Part shown: piece by piece, positions 42,974-50,881 of the stretch | Numbering within the stretch: position 1 is the stretch's first letter | Layout of the letters: the number at the start of each line of letters is the position of its first letter | NCBI GenBank assembly: GCA_001464035.1 | Contig: LNEC01000007.1 | Coordinates: 186,001-250,000 of the forward strand | Source: Bradyrhizobiaceae bacterium Ga0074131 | GTDB lineage: Bacteria > Pseudomonadota > Alphaproteobacteria > Rhizobiales > Xanthobacteraceae | Direction: 5' to 3' | DNA: 64,000 bases | The notes under the pieces: generated by a model | What the model was told of the DNA's origin: nothing | The model's input: only the letters and a program-made list of their open reading frames with translations | Databases searched by the model: none | Position numbers and translations under genes: made by a program

Positions 42974-43603
42974 ATGGAAAAGCCCCGCGTGCGCGTTTAC
43001 AGCGACTACAAGAGCCCTTACGCCTTCGTCGCGAACAAGCGGCTGTTCGAACTGGAGGAGAAGCACGGTGTCGAGCTGGAATGGCTGCCCTATACGCTGC
43101 GTGTTGCCGAATTCATGGGGACGGTGGAGGAGCGCACGCCGCATTTCTGGCGAAAGGTGCGGTACGCCTATATGGATGCGCGCCGCTACGCCAACGCGCA
43201 GGGGCTCACCATGAAGGGGCCGCGTCGAATCTACGATGCCTTCTACTCCAGCGCCGGCATGCTTTTCGCGCAACGCCATGGCTTGTTCCGCCCCTACCAT
43301 GACACAGTGTTCCGACGCTTCTGGAGTCACGACCTCGAAATCGACGAGCTCTCGGAAATCTCCGGCGTGATTGCTTCGATCGGAGGATCGGCAGGGGATT
43401 TTGAGGACTATGTCCATGGTCCGGCGCGCCAGGAGCACGACCGCATAATCGACGAGGCCGAATCGATCGGCGTGTTCGGCGTACCCTCCATGGTGTTCAA
43501 TGGCGAGCTGTTCTGGGGCGGCGATCGCATCGACATGTTAATCGAACGCATCAAGAACCCGGATTCAATCGCGGCCGCACTGGGAAGCCGGCACCGGAAA
43601 TAA
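42974..43603 (+). CDS. DsbA-fold oxidoreductase, 2-hydroxychromene-2-carboxylate isomerase type
   Basis: 209-residue thioredoxin/kappa-GST-fold protein. YSDYKSPYAFVANKRLFELE shows the SPY motif (Ser at the place of the redox CxxC) typical of HCCA isomerases rather than DsbA. The helical insert and the cis-proline segment GVFGVPSMVFNGELFWGGDRI complete the fold. Such enzymes use glutathione to isomerise aromatic-pathway intermediates. It lies 22 bases after the second ligase, with a GST gene convergent behind it. Exact substrate unknown. Confidence 0.86.
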   Translation: MEKPRVRVYSDYKSPYAFVANKRLFELEEKHGVELEWLPYTLRVAEFMGTVEERTPHFWRKVRYAYMDARRYANAQGLTMKGPRRIYDAFYSSAGMLFAQRHGLFRPYHDTVFRRFWSHDLEIDELSEISGVIASIGGSAGDFEDYVHGPARQEHDRIIDEAESIGVFGVPSMVFNGELFWGGDRIDMLIERIKNPDSIAAALGSRHRK

Positions 43604-43629
43604 CGGCGCATCCGCCCGGCTTGACGCCA

Positions 43630-44637
43630 CTATCTCGCGATCAGGTGCGCCCAGCAGCCCGTGCGTTCCAGGAGCGGTTTCAGCGCGGTCTGATTTTCCA
43701 CGTCGAGCGCGGCAAATTTGTCGCGCAGCAGACCGAGACATTTGACCTGGTACTTGAACGGGGAAATCGCATAGGACAGCCCCCAGACATTGATCTCCAG
43801 ACGCTCCATGCCGTTCGCGAAGGCTTGCGCATTGGCGGCGAGAAACGGCATATAGAGTTCGCCGGCAATGCTGAGCAGCGCCTCGCTCATTCCGGACAGC
43901 GCCTTCTCGCGCGGATACCACGCCCCGTCGACACCGGAGGCGTCATCCAGCCGCCGTACCCAATGATCGGTGAAAGGGGCTTCCTGCCGCATGATCTGCA
44001 TCGGCGTCGGATCGGTCGCGAGCTCGCTGAGTTGACCGAACCAGGCGAAATCCGCCAGCGATGGCCGGCTCCCGAACAGATACTTTGTCATGCCGACATG
44101 CGGTTCGAACGCCGCCAGAATGCGATGGTAGCTTTCCTCGAGCAAAGGCTTGTTTTCAGCGGTGGCGCCCAGAATCGGCATCCGGGAAATCTGCCTGCGT
44201 CGGAACTGCTCGATTTCCTCGGCGCTACCGGGCTCCGCGTCTGAGGTTGACCATTCTTCGCCCGCCCATCGCGAGACGTAGTCCTGATCTTCCGCATCCC
44301 ACCACCGATACAGAAATAGCGGCTTCACGGCCCATTCGTCGGCGAGGTCTTCCAGAAGATCGCACACGAATGCGACGGCTTTGTCTTCGGGAATGACGGA
44401 GCGCTGCGAATGCCGGGCCTCGAGATCATAAGCCAGCGTCGTGGTTTCGCCGTGAAAGGTTCCGTCCGGGTATTGAAGAACCGGAATCAGGTTCGGACGC
44501 AAGTGCCTGGTCTGCTTCCGCAGCGCCCTGGTCATGATGACCCAATCGAATGGAATCCTTCGATAACGCAACAGCGCCCGTAGCTTGATCGCATAGGGCG
44601 AGGCGGTGGATCCAATAAGCCGATAGCGTTCAGTCAC
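43630..44637 (-). CDS. Glutathione S-transferase family protein
   Basis: 335 residues. The N-terminal thioredoxin-like domain (YRLIGSTASPYAIKLRALLRYRRIPFDW, then NLIPVLQYPDGTFHGETTTL with the cis-Pro and Glu/Thr that bind glutathione) is followed by a long helical domain with GSRPSLADFAWFGQL. It is longer than common GSTs (~210) because of a large C-terminal extension. It is convergent with the catabolic operon ending at 43603, and may act with the HCCA-isomerase-like protein or independently. Confidence 0.8.
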   Translation of the reverse strand: MTERYRLIGSTASPYAIKLRALLRYRRIPFDWVIMTRALRKQTRHLRPNLIPVLQYPDGTFHGETTTLAYDLEARHSQRSVIPEDKAVAFVCDLLEDLADEWAVKPLFLYRWWDAEDQDYVSRWAGEEWSTSDAEPGSAEEIEQFRRRQISRMPILGATAENKPLLEESYHRILAAFEPHVGMTKYLFGSRPSLADFAWFGQLSELATDPTPMQIMRQEAPFTDHWVRRLDDASGVDGAWYPREKALSGMSEALLSIAGELYMPFLAANAQAFANGMERLEINVWGLSYAISPFKYQVKCLGLLRDKFAALDVENQTALKPLLERTGCWAHLIAR

Positions 44638-44730
44638 GTTCGTTCCAATTTCCAGCTCAGGGTCGTTTTCGTAGCGATAGACCGCTATGCTGCAAACGAC
44701 TTCTCACGCAATGGCCCGCGCAAACTAACA

Positions 44731-44793
44731 GGGAAAATCACTAGAAGAAGTGGGAATTTACAAGCAAGAACAGGGAATTTCAGGGCGACGGAA
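44731..44793. repeat. Three tandem units of about 21 bp (GGGAAWWT...)
   Basis: GGGAAAAT, GGGAATTT and GGGAATTT begin at 44731, 44752 and 44773, exactly 21 bases apart. The rest of each unit is A/G rich and only loosely conserved. It lies in the 208-base gap between btaA and the GST gene. The minus strand reads as 7-residue units (KFPVLAC, KFPLLLV, IFPVSLR), but no gene is implied. Confidence 0.5.
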
Positions 44794-44845
44794 CGGCGGA
44801 AGAACATGCAAGGACTGCTGGCGTCCTCGCCCGACCGAAATCCGA

Positions 44846-46051
44846 TCAGCGCCTCTCGTAGCAGTGGAACCCACCGTAAATCCCCGACCGGTCCTGCGCG
44901 AAACCGACAGCGCTTCGTTTCTCGTCGCGACGCCAGATCTGCCGCAGCGCCGCGAGTTCCGCGTTCTCCAGCGGTGAGTCCTTGCCGGCGGTGCGAAAGA
45001 TCACTCGAACGTTCTCGCTGCCGGTACGATCGATGGCATTCCAGAGCGCGCGGATCTCCTCGGATGCCATCCAGTCCTGCGAGTCCAGCAGCACCACCGC
45101 ATCGACCTCCCGCGCCGGAAGCCCCTCCAGAAACTGCCGGAGATTGGCGTGCACCGGAATGATCAATCCCGCACCGTCGCGCATACGTTCGAACTGGCTG
45201 CGCTGCAGGTAGGGCGGCAGGCAGGCATCGCCCGGACCCCGGTAGCCGCGATGCAGCGCCTGCCATGCGAAATAATTGGTCGCGTTGGGGTGGCCGTTGA
45301 TCAGACGCAGCAACCGCTCGTAAAGCACTTCGTTGAGCGGCGCGTCGGCCCCGAGCAGCGCCCGCTGCTGGGGCGGAATGCCGAGGCTGAACAGCAGTGC
45401 GGGCGTTCCGGTGATCAGGCGAACCAGCGGCGAGTGAAACAGGCGATTCAGCCGATCCAGCGCCTGAACGCGGTCGGGACAATCCGTCTTGCCGTTCAGC
45501 AGCGCCTCAAGATCGATTCGCGCCAATCTCGCCAGCAGGTGGGCAAGGCCAATGAAGCGGCCGAGCATGCCATGGCGGTAGAACCCGTCGGTGAAATAGG
45601 CATGCCGCGGCCGTCCGATGATGTTCAGCTTGTCCCAGTAAGCGCGCGTAGCCGCGTCCAGCACGGGACGGAGCCGCTCGCGATAGAGCCTTGAGTTGGA
45701 AATCGAGGCGGCTTCGCCAAAGAACTGCCAGAATTCAGCGTAGCTGGAGAAAGTGCGGAGCCCTGCTAGCTTGAGCTGAAGCAGAGAGAGGTGCGCCTCG
45801 TTGAGGTCGACGGCATACACCTGCGCCGGCCGCGCCGTGAGATAGGACAGCGCGTTGCATCCGCCGGATGAGATAGTGACGATGGTCGACCCGATCGGCA
45901 ACCCAAGCGCGGCGAGATCGGCTTCCGGGTCTTCCCAGATCTGGGTGTAGACCAAGCGGCGAAACCAGACCGCGAAAAGCCGGTCCCAGACGGTGGCTTC
46001 ATCGTCACCCCTGCTGTTGCGGACCGCGTCTGCGATGAGGTGCGAATTCAT
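44846..46051 (-). CDS. btaA: BtaA: S-adenosylmethionine:diacylglycerol 3-amino-3-carboxypropyl transferase
   Basis: 401 residues; first step of betaine lipid (DGTS) synthesis, moving the aminocarboxypropyl group of SAM to diacylglycerol. Family signs are VYTQIWEDPEADLAALGL, the SAM-binding VTISSGGCNALSYL, VYAVDLNEAHLSLLQLKL, and VVLLDSQDWM in the C-terminal domain. Length is normal for rhizobial BtaA. Unlike the usual btaAB operon, btaB is divergent here, with PhoB-type boxes in the 158-base spacer. The pathway replaces phospholipids with a phosphorus-free membrane lipid when phosphate is scarce. Confidence 0.92.
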   Translation of the reverse strand: MNSHLIADAVRNSRGDDEATVWDRLFAVWFRRLVYTQIWEDPEADLAALGLPIGSTIVTISSGGCNALSYLTARPAQVYAVDLNEAHLSLLQLKLAGLRTFSSYAEFWQFFGEAASISNSRLYRERLRPVLDAATRAYWDKLNIIGRPRHAYFTDGFYRHGMLGRFIGLAHLLARLARIDLEALLNGKTDCPDRVQALDRLNRLFHSPLVRLITGTPALLFSLGIPPQQRALLGADAPLNEVLYERLLRLINGHPNATNYFAWQALHRGYRGPGDACLPPYLQRSQFERMRDGAGLIIPVHANLRQFLEGLPAREVDAVVLLDSQDWMASEEIRALWNAIDRTGSENVRVIFRTAGKDSPLENAELAALRQIWRRDEKRSAVGFAQDRSGIYGGFHCYERR

Positions 46052-46093
46052 CCATCCTCCGAATCAACCATCCGGTCACGCTATCGCGGGCGC

Positions 46094-46111
46094 GCTGCAG
46101 TTTTGCGACAC
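46094..46111 (-). promoter_or_regulatory. Weak PhoB box facing btaA
   Basis: Minus strand GTGTCGC-AAAA-CTGCAGC fits two degenerate 7-mers 11 bp apart. It lies about 43 bases upstream of the btaA ATG. The match is poor in the second half. Confidence 0.35.
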
Positions 46112-46143
46112 CAGGGAGCAGCGAGAGCGGGTGCAGCCGTTCG

Positions 46144-46161
46144 CTGTCACACCCCTGTCGC
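46144..46161 (+). promoter_or_regulatory. PhoB box facing btaB
   Basis: CTGTCAC-ACCC-CTGTCGC: two 7-mers at an 11-bp period, close to the CTGTCAT-N4-CTGTCAT consensus. It ends 48 bases before the btaB ATG, a suitable distance for PhoB replacing the -35 box. Confidence 0.7.
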
Positions 46162-46209
46162 GCGAACATCGCAAGGAATGAAACGATCAACGGCGAGACG
46201 AGGTGCAGG

Positions 46210-46914
46210 ATGCCAGTCTATTCCCGCGACGTCGGGGCGGAGACCTCATGGTCGGTCGAGGCCACCACCCGCATGAACCGGATGTATCGCAGGCAACGGC
46301 ACATTTACGACGGCACACGCCGATACTACCTGCTCGGCAGGGATCGACTGATCGCCGACCTCAGGCCCGCCGCGGGCGCTACCGTGCTGGAAATCGGCTG
46401 CGGCACCGGCCGAAACCTGGTTCACGCCGCCCGGCTCTACCCCGAAGCACGATTTTTTGGCATCGATGTTTCCACGGAGATGCTGACGTCGGCCATATCG
46501 GCCATTTCGCGACGCGGACTGGCGTCCCGAATTCGTGTTACGCACGGCGATGCAACGACGTTCGATCCGCGCCCCCTGTTTGGCACCCCGTCGTTCGACC
46601 ATGTAATGATTTCCTATAGCCTGTCGATGATCCCGGACTGGCGCCATAGTCTCAGGGTTGCCGCCGGCCGGCTCAAGCCCGGAGGAAGCCTGCACATCGT
46701 TGACTTCGGCGATCAGGAGCGGTGGCCCGAATTGACCCGAATGCTGCTCAAACGATGGCTTGCGATCTTCGACGTTACACCGCGCGACGAACTCGAACGC
46801 GAACTGTCGGCGATCGCCGACGCTGCCGGCGCCGATCTCACGTTCGAACGCCCGTTCGGCGGTTATGCGCAGTACGGCGTCTTGAAGCTTCCGCAGGGGT
46901 TCCCAAAACCGTGA
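46210..46914 (+). CDS. btaB: BtaB: diacylglyceryl-homoserine N-methyltransferase
   Basis: 234-residue SAM-dependent methyltransferase that trimethylates diacylglyceryl-homoserine to DGTS. Motif I is VLEIGCGTGRNLVHAA, with FGIDVSTEML next and FDHVMISYSLSMIPDW as motif II/III; LKPGGSLHIVDFGDQE follows. The N-terminal RRQRHIYDGTRRYYLLGRDRLI is characteristic of BtaB. Start ATG 46210. Its stop overlaps the GTG of the SMR transporter gene (GTGA). Confidence 0.92.
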   Translation: MPVYSRDVGAETSWSVEATTRMNRMYRRQRHIYDGTRRYYLLGRDRLIADLRPAAGATVLEIGCGTGRNLVHAARLYPEARFFGIDVSTEMLTSAISAISRRGLASRIRVTHGDATTFDPRPLFGTPSFDHVMISYSLSMIPDWRHSLRVAAGRLKPGGSLHIVDFGDQERWPELTRMLLKRWLAIFDVTPRDELERELSAIADAAGADLTFERPFGGYAQYGVLKLPQGFPKP

Positions 46915-47234
46915 GCGGCTGGCTTGCATTGCTGGCGGCAGGCCTGCTCGAGATCGCCTGGGCATTCGGTCTGAAATACTCGGACGGCCTCACCCGGTTC
47001 TGGCCAACCGCAGCGACCCTGGTGGCGATCATGCTGAGCTTCGGACTGATGGCGGTCGCCCTCAAATCGCTGCCGTTCGGCACGGCCTACGCGGTGTGGA
47101 CCGGCATCGGCGCCACCGGCAGCATCATTGTCGGGATGTTGATCTACAGCGAGCCGGCCGATCCGGTTCGATTGCTGTGCCTGACGCTGATCGTGGCGGG
47201 AATGGTCGGCCTCAAGCTCAACTCGCCGGTGTGA
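46911..47234 (+). CDS. SMR-family efflux transporter, SugE/Gdx-like
   Basis: 107 residues, four helices. GTG at 46911 overlaps the btaB stop. GWLALLAAGLLEIAWAFGLKYSDGLTRF has the helix-1 glutamate that binds substrate and proton, with the SugE/Gdx-type surroundings; KSLPFGTAYAVWTGIGATGSIIVGML and AGMVGLKLNSPV finish the family pattern. SugE/Gdx proteins export guanidinium and some quaternary ammonium ions. There is no guanidine riboswitch; instead it is coupled to btaB under a PhoB box, so a link to lipid or amine handling is possible (inference). Confidence 0.88.
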   Translation: MSGWLALLAAGLLEIAWAFGLKYSDGLTRFWPTAATLVAIMLSFGLMAVALKSLPFGTAYAVWTGIGATGSIIVGMLIYSEPADPVRLLCLTLIVAGMVGLKLNSPV

Positions 47235-47610
47235 GAGGCGGCCTCGCAAGACGGATGGGGATGGGTCCCTGTCCAGTGGGATGGCGCAAAAACATCGAAA
47301 ACAACCCCATGCATAGTAACCAAGCGTCTGGAAACACACGCCTTTCTTATATCGCCAAGGCCGACTTAAACTACCTCTTTTGTCACTATAATTCATGTTT
47401 GGATGATATGGATGACTTATAATTCCAGGCAGACGCCATGTCGCCAAGGGTGATGCGGATGGGTCGATATCGGCCGTTGGTACAACACAGCGACAGCCGC
47501 CTGCGCCCCGGCCAGCACCAGCAGACTTCTTGGGTCGACCCGCTGGAAATCCAGTTCTGGTCCCCGGCGATCGCCTCCAGTTGCCCGATCGTTGCTGTCG
47601 TCGACGTCTC
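47235..47610. other. Spacer between convergent genes, no recognised gene
   Basis: About 375 bases between the SMR gene and phnN. It contains the second copy of an 18-base dispersed repeat (47296-47313) and an AT-rich stretch around 47340-47420, unlike its surroundings. No strong terminator hairpin or small gene is seen. Confidence 0.45.
47296..47313 (+). repeat. Dispersed 18-base repeat, copy 2
   Basis: CGAAAACAACCCCATGCA, identical to the minus strand of 18177-18194. Intergenic in both places. Flanking bases (A-rich before, AGT shortly after) are also alike. Confidence 0.6.
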
Positions 47611-48201
47611 TCAAGCGCGCCTGATGGCCCGCAATAATTCACGCGCGTGATCTTCGGCTCTACCGACGTTGCTGATCGTGACGTCCACGGTGGCCGCAGC
47701 ATCATCATTGACGACGCGGCGAAGCCGGTCCGCGACGCGTCCGTCACTGCCGCGCGCCCGTGCCGCGAGCCGCGCAGCGAGAACTTCAGGCGGCGCCGTG
47801 ATCGAGACCACAGTGACATCGAGATAGGCGCGGCGCGTGGTCTCCACGACCGTGCGCGATACATTGGCAACCACCGTGCGCCCGGCCCTGACTTCATCGG
47901 CGATGGCGCGGCGCACTCCGTAGCAGTGGCCATGCGCTTCCCAGTGGATGGCAAACTCGTCGTGCGCCCGAGCCTGCCGGAAGGCTTCAGGGCTGACCTG
48001 CTCGTTATCTTCAGAGGGTGAGGGTTGCCGCGTCACCACGCGGCGCGGAAATACGATTGCGTGGTCGCCGACACAGGCGGCTCGGGCCAACCCGATCAAG
48101 GTATCCTTGCCGGCCCCGCTCGGGCCGACCACCAGAACCAGCCGGCCGGGCCCGATCCCCACGGCGGCCGCGTGGCCGGATATCTTCGGCGAGTCCGTCA
48201 C
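47611..48201 (-). CDS. phnN: PhnN: ribose 1,5-bisphosphate phosphokinase
   Basis: 196 residues; makes PRPP from ribose 1,5-bisphosphate at the end of the C-P lyase pathway. Guanylate-kinase-like fold with Walker A VVGPSGAGKDTLIG, RRVVTRQPSPSEDNE, AIHWEAHGHCYGV, and VSITAPPEVLAARLAARARGSDGRVADRLRR as lid. Last gene of the phnGHIJKLMN operon; ATG at 48201 overlaps the phnM stop. Confidence 0.93.
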   Translation of the reverse strand: MTDSPKISGHAAAVGIGPGRLVLVVGPSGAGKDTLIGLARAACVGDHAIVFPRRVVTRQPSPSEDNEQVSPEAFRQARAHDEFAIHWEAHGHCYGVRRAIADEVRAGRTVVANVSRTVVETTRRAYLDVTVVSITAPPEVLAARLAARARGSDGRVADRLRRVVNDDAAATVDVTISNVGRAEDHARELLRAIRRA

Positions 48202-49355
48202 GCCACCCGGTGTCCTTCACGCCAGACGCTGCGCACCACAGGAATGTCGCGGGCGACATGGACGCGGATCAGGTCGGCGCGCTTGCCCACGGCGATCTCG
48301 CCGCGGTCGGCGAGACCGACCGCTTCGGCAGGCGTCTTGGTGACCGTGCGGACCGCGGACGCCAGATCGATGTCGGGCACACGCTGTGGTAGCTGCAGCG
48401 CCGCCATCAAGAGGCTGGAGGGAATGTAGTCGGACGACAGGATATCCAATAACCCCTCACGGGCGAGATCGACCGCAGCGATGTTGCCCGAATGCGAGCC
48501 GCCGCGCACCACGTTCGGCGCTCCCATCAGGATGCCGATGCCGGCCTGATGCAGTCCACGCGCGGCCTGCATGGTGGTCGGAAACTCCGCCACCGAAACG
48601 CGGTCCTTGATGGCATCGCTAACGTTCTCGTCGGTGGTGTCGTCGTGGCTGGCGAGCGGTATGTGATACTGATGCGCCAGCGCCACGATCTCGCGCATGT
48701 TGGTCGCGGCATAGGCCTTCTGATAGGCAAAACGCCGTTCGAACAGCGTGTCCAGTTCGGCGTCGGTCTTGCCGGAGCCCTTGCCGCGGTAATAGTCGCG
48801 CAGCTTGCCTTCGTCGCGAAACTGGCGCTGTCCCGGCGTGTGGTCCATCAGGGACATCAGACGGATGTCCGGCCTCCCGATCAACTCCTTGGCCTCCTCG
48901 ACCACATCGGGCATCGGGATCTCACAGCGCAGATGCAGGAAATGATCTGCGCGGAGCAGGTTGGAATCGCGTGCGGCCGAAATCGCCTCGGCCAATATGC
49001 CCGCCCTGCCGTCGACATCCTCGGCGCCGTCCTCGCGCCAGACCCTTAAGGAATCCAGCACGGTGGTGATGCCCGACGTCGCCAGCTGCCCGTCATAGGA
49101 CACCACAGCGGCGATCGGATCCCAGAACACTTTTGGACGCGGAACGTAATGCGCTTCCAGATGATCGGTGTGCAGCTCGATGAGGCCGGGCATGATCATG
49201 TCGCCGGCCGCGTCCTCGCTGCCCGCGGGACCGTTCCCCTCGCCAACTTCAACGATCTGGCCGTTGGCAAAAGCAATCCAGCCGCGCTCGATCACGCGAT
49301 CCACCAGCACAATTCTGGCGTTGCCAATAACGGTTTCCGACCCGGTCGAAGTCAT
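48198..49355 (-). CDS. phnM: PhnM: alpha-D-ribose 1-methylphosphonate 5-triphosphate diphosphatase
   Basis: 385-residue amidohydrolase that removes pyrophosphate from the triphosphate intermediate. Metal motif MPGLIELHTDHLEAHY near residue 60, [32 protein letters not shown] and ILSSDYIPSSLLMAAL are PhnM marks. ATG at 49355 lies 15 bases after phnL. It is the canonical PhnM; a second, more divergent copy sits at 60285. Confidence 0.94.
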   Translation of the reverse strand: MTSTGSETVIGNARIVLVDRVIERGWIAFANGQIVEVGEGNGPAGSEDAAGDMIMPGLIELHTDHLEAHYVPRPKVFWDPIAAVVSYDGQLATSGITTVLDSLRVWREDGAEDVDGRAGILAEAISAARDSNLLRADHFLHLRCEIPMPDVVEEAKELIGRPDIRLMSLMDHTPGQRQFRDEGKLRDYYRGKGSGKTDAELDTLFERRFAYQKAYAATNMREIVALAHQYHIPLASHDDTTDENVSDAIKDRVSVAEFPTTMQAARGLHQAGIGILMGAPNVVRGGSHSGNIAAVDLAREGLLDILSSDYIPSSLLMAALQLPQRVPDIDLASAVRTVTKTPAEAVGLADRGEIAVGKRADLIRVHVARDIPVVRSVWREGHRVA

Positions 49356-49370
49356 GTCAAATCTCTTTCT

Positions 49371-50081
49371 TCACGCCGCTGATGCGAACGACGTCACGTC
49401 GACGATGCGGTCGGCGATCCGATGGCGTATCTCGTCATCATGGACGATCGCGACCATGGCGACACCGGCACGTTTCTTTCGATCGATCAATTCTACCACG
49501 ACAGCACGGTTCGCCGCATCGAGCGAGGCCGTCGGCTCATCCAGCAGCAGAATCGGCAACTCGGAGATAAAGCCCCGCGCGATATTGACGCGCTGCTGCT
49601 CGCCGCCCGAGAAGGTCGACGGCGGCAGTGTCCACAGCCGCTCCGGAATATTGAGACGGCGCAGCAGCTGCCCTGCCCGCTCTTGCGCCTCCGGACGTGC
49701 CATTCCGTTGGCGATCAGGGGCTCGGCCACCACATCGATGGTGGCGACCCGCGGCACCGCCCGGAGGAACTGGCTGACATAGCCGATCGTAGCGCGGCGC
49801 ACGCTGAGGATTTGCCGCGGTTCGGCGCTGGCGAGATCGACCAGCGCGCCCTGGTGGCGGATGCCGATGCAGCCGCCATCGCAGCGATAATTGCCGAAGA
49901 TCATTTTCAGAATCGAGGATTTGCCGGCGCCCGAGGGCCCGGACAGCACCACGCATTCGCCGGGCTCGACGTGAAAGGTGACGCCGCGCACGACCGGCAG
50001 CTCGATCCCACCCTGCAAATGCATGATGAAGGTCTTTTCCGCCTGGCGGATATCGATCATCGGGGTCATCGGCATGCTCAT
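49371..50081 (-). CDS. phnL: PhnL: C-P lyase-associated ABC-type ATPase
   Basis: 236 residues. Walker A LSGPSGAGKSSILK, signature FSGGEQQRVNIARGF, Walker B LLLDEPTASLDAAN, H-loop VAIVHDDEI. It has no membrane partner; PhnL works with the PhnGHI proteins in attaching phosphonate to ATP ribose. GYVSQFLRAVPRVATIDVVAEPL is typical for PhnL. ATG overlaps the phnK stop (ATGA). Confidence 0.94.
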   Translation of the reverse strand: MSMPMTPMIDIRQAEKTFIMHLQGGIELPVVRGVTFHVEPGECVVLSGPSGAGKSSILKMIFGNYRCDGGCIGIRHQGALVDLASAEPRQILSVRRATIGYVSQFLRAVPRVATIDVVAEPLIANGMARPEAQERAGQLLRRLNIPERLWTLPPSTFSGGEQQRVNIARGFISELPILLLDEPTASLDAANRAVVVELIDRKKRAGVAMVAIVHDDEIRHRIADRIVDVTSFASAA

Positions 50082-50881
50082 GCTGGCAAGATCGAGGAGA
50101 CGAGCAACTGGGTATAGGGCTCGCGGGGATCATCCAGCACCTGGTCGGTCAACCCGGTCTCGATGACGCGGCCACCCTTCATCACCATCACCCGGTGCGA
50201 CAATAGCCGCGCCACCGCGAGGTCATGGGTGACCACAATGGCGGCAAGGCCGAGTTCGCTGACGAGATTGCGCATCAGATCGAGCAGCCGCGCCTGCACC
50301 GACACGTCGAGCCCGCCGGTCGGCTCATCCATGAACACCAGGCGCGGTTCGGTGACCAGATTGCGCGCGATCTGCAACCGCTGCCGCATGCCGCCGGAAT
50401 AGGTCCGCGGCGCATCGTCGATGCGCCCGACGTCGATCTCGACGCGTTCCAGCCACGATGTTGCGGTGTGGCGGATGCGGCCATAGTGATTCGCGCCCAC
50501 CGCCATCAGCCGCTCGCCGACATTGGCGCCGGCCGACACGGCCATCCGCAGTCCCAGCACGGGATCCTGATGCACATAGCCCCAGTCGGTACGAAACAGG
50601 AAGCGGCGCTCGGCCTCGCCCAGCGCGGCCAGATCGCGCATCACCCCGTCGCGCATCCGGTACGACACGTTGCCGGCGCTCGGCGCCAGTTGGGCCGACA
50701 ACAGCTGCAGCAAGGTCGATTTGCCCGATCCGGATTCGCCGACGATCGCCAGCACTTCTCCGGGATAGAGCGCAAAGGACACCTCGCGGCAGGCGGCCAG
50801 CCGGCCATAGGTCTTGCTCAATCCCTCGGCCATCAGCAACGGCTGGTCGTTGTCCTGCACAGCGGTTAGGCTTTCAGCCAT
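50078..50881 (-). CDS. phnK: PhnK: C-P lyase core ABC-type ATPase
   Basis: 267 residues from ATG 50881, which overlaps phnJ by 8 bases. Walker A IVGESGSGKSTLLQLL, the PhnK-typical YVHQDPVLGLRMAVSAGANVGERLM, signature YSGGMRQRLQIARNL, Walker B VFMDEPTGGLDVSVQ, H-loop VVTHDLAVARLL. It binds the PhnGHIJ core rather than a permease. A frame open upstream to 51007 belongs to phnJ. Confidence 0.94.
   Translation of the reverse strand: MAESLTAVQDNDQPLLMAEGLSKTYGRLAACREVSFALYPGEVLAIVGESGSGKSTLLQLLSAQLAPSAGNVSYRMRDGVMRDLAALGEAERRFLFRTDWGYVHQDPVLGLRMAVSAGANVGERLMAVGANHYGRIRHTATSWLERVEIDVGRIDDAPRTYSGGMRQRLQIARNLVTEPRLVFMDEPTGGLDVSVQARLLDLMRNLVSELGLAAIVVTHDLAVARLLSHRVMVMKGGRVIETGLTDQVLDDPREPYTQLLVSSILPA

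Noticed and set aside
44642..44646. GTTCC near the GST start as a reverse EcfG promoter element
   Set aside because: No AACG at the required 16-17 base distance.
44685..45482. 265-codon minus-strand frame overlapping btaA
   Set aside because: Out of frame with btaA and arginine/serine rich; its tail only translates the 21-bp tandem repeat.
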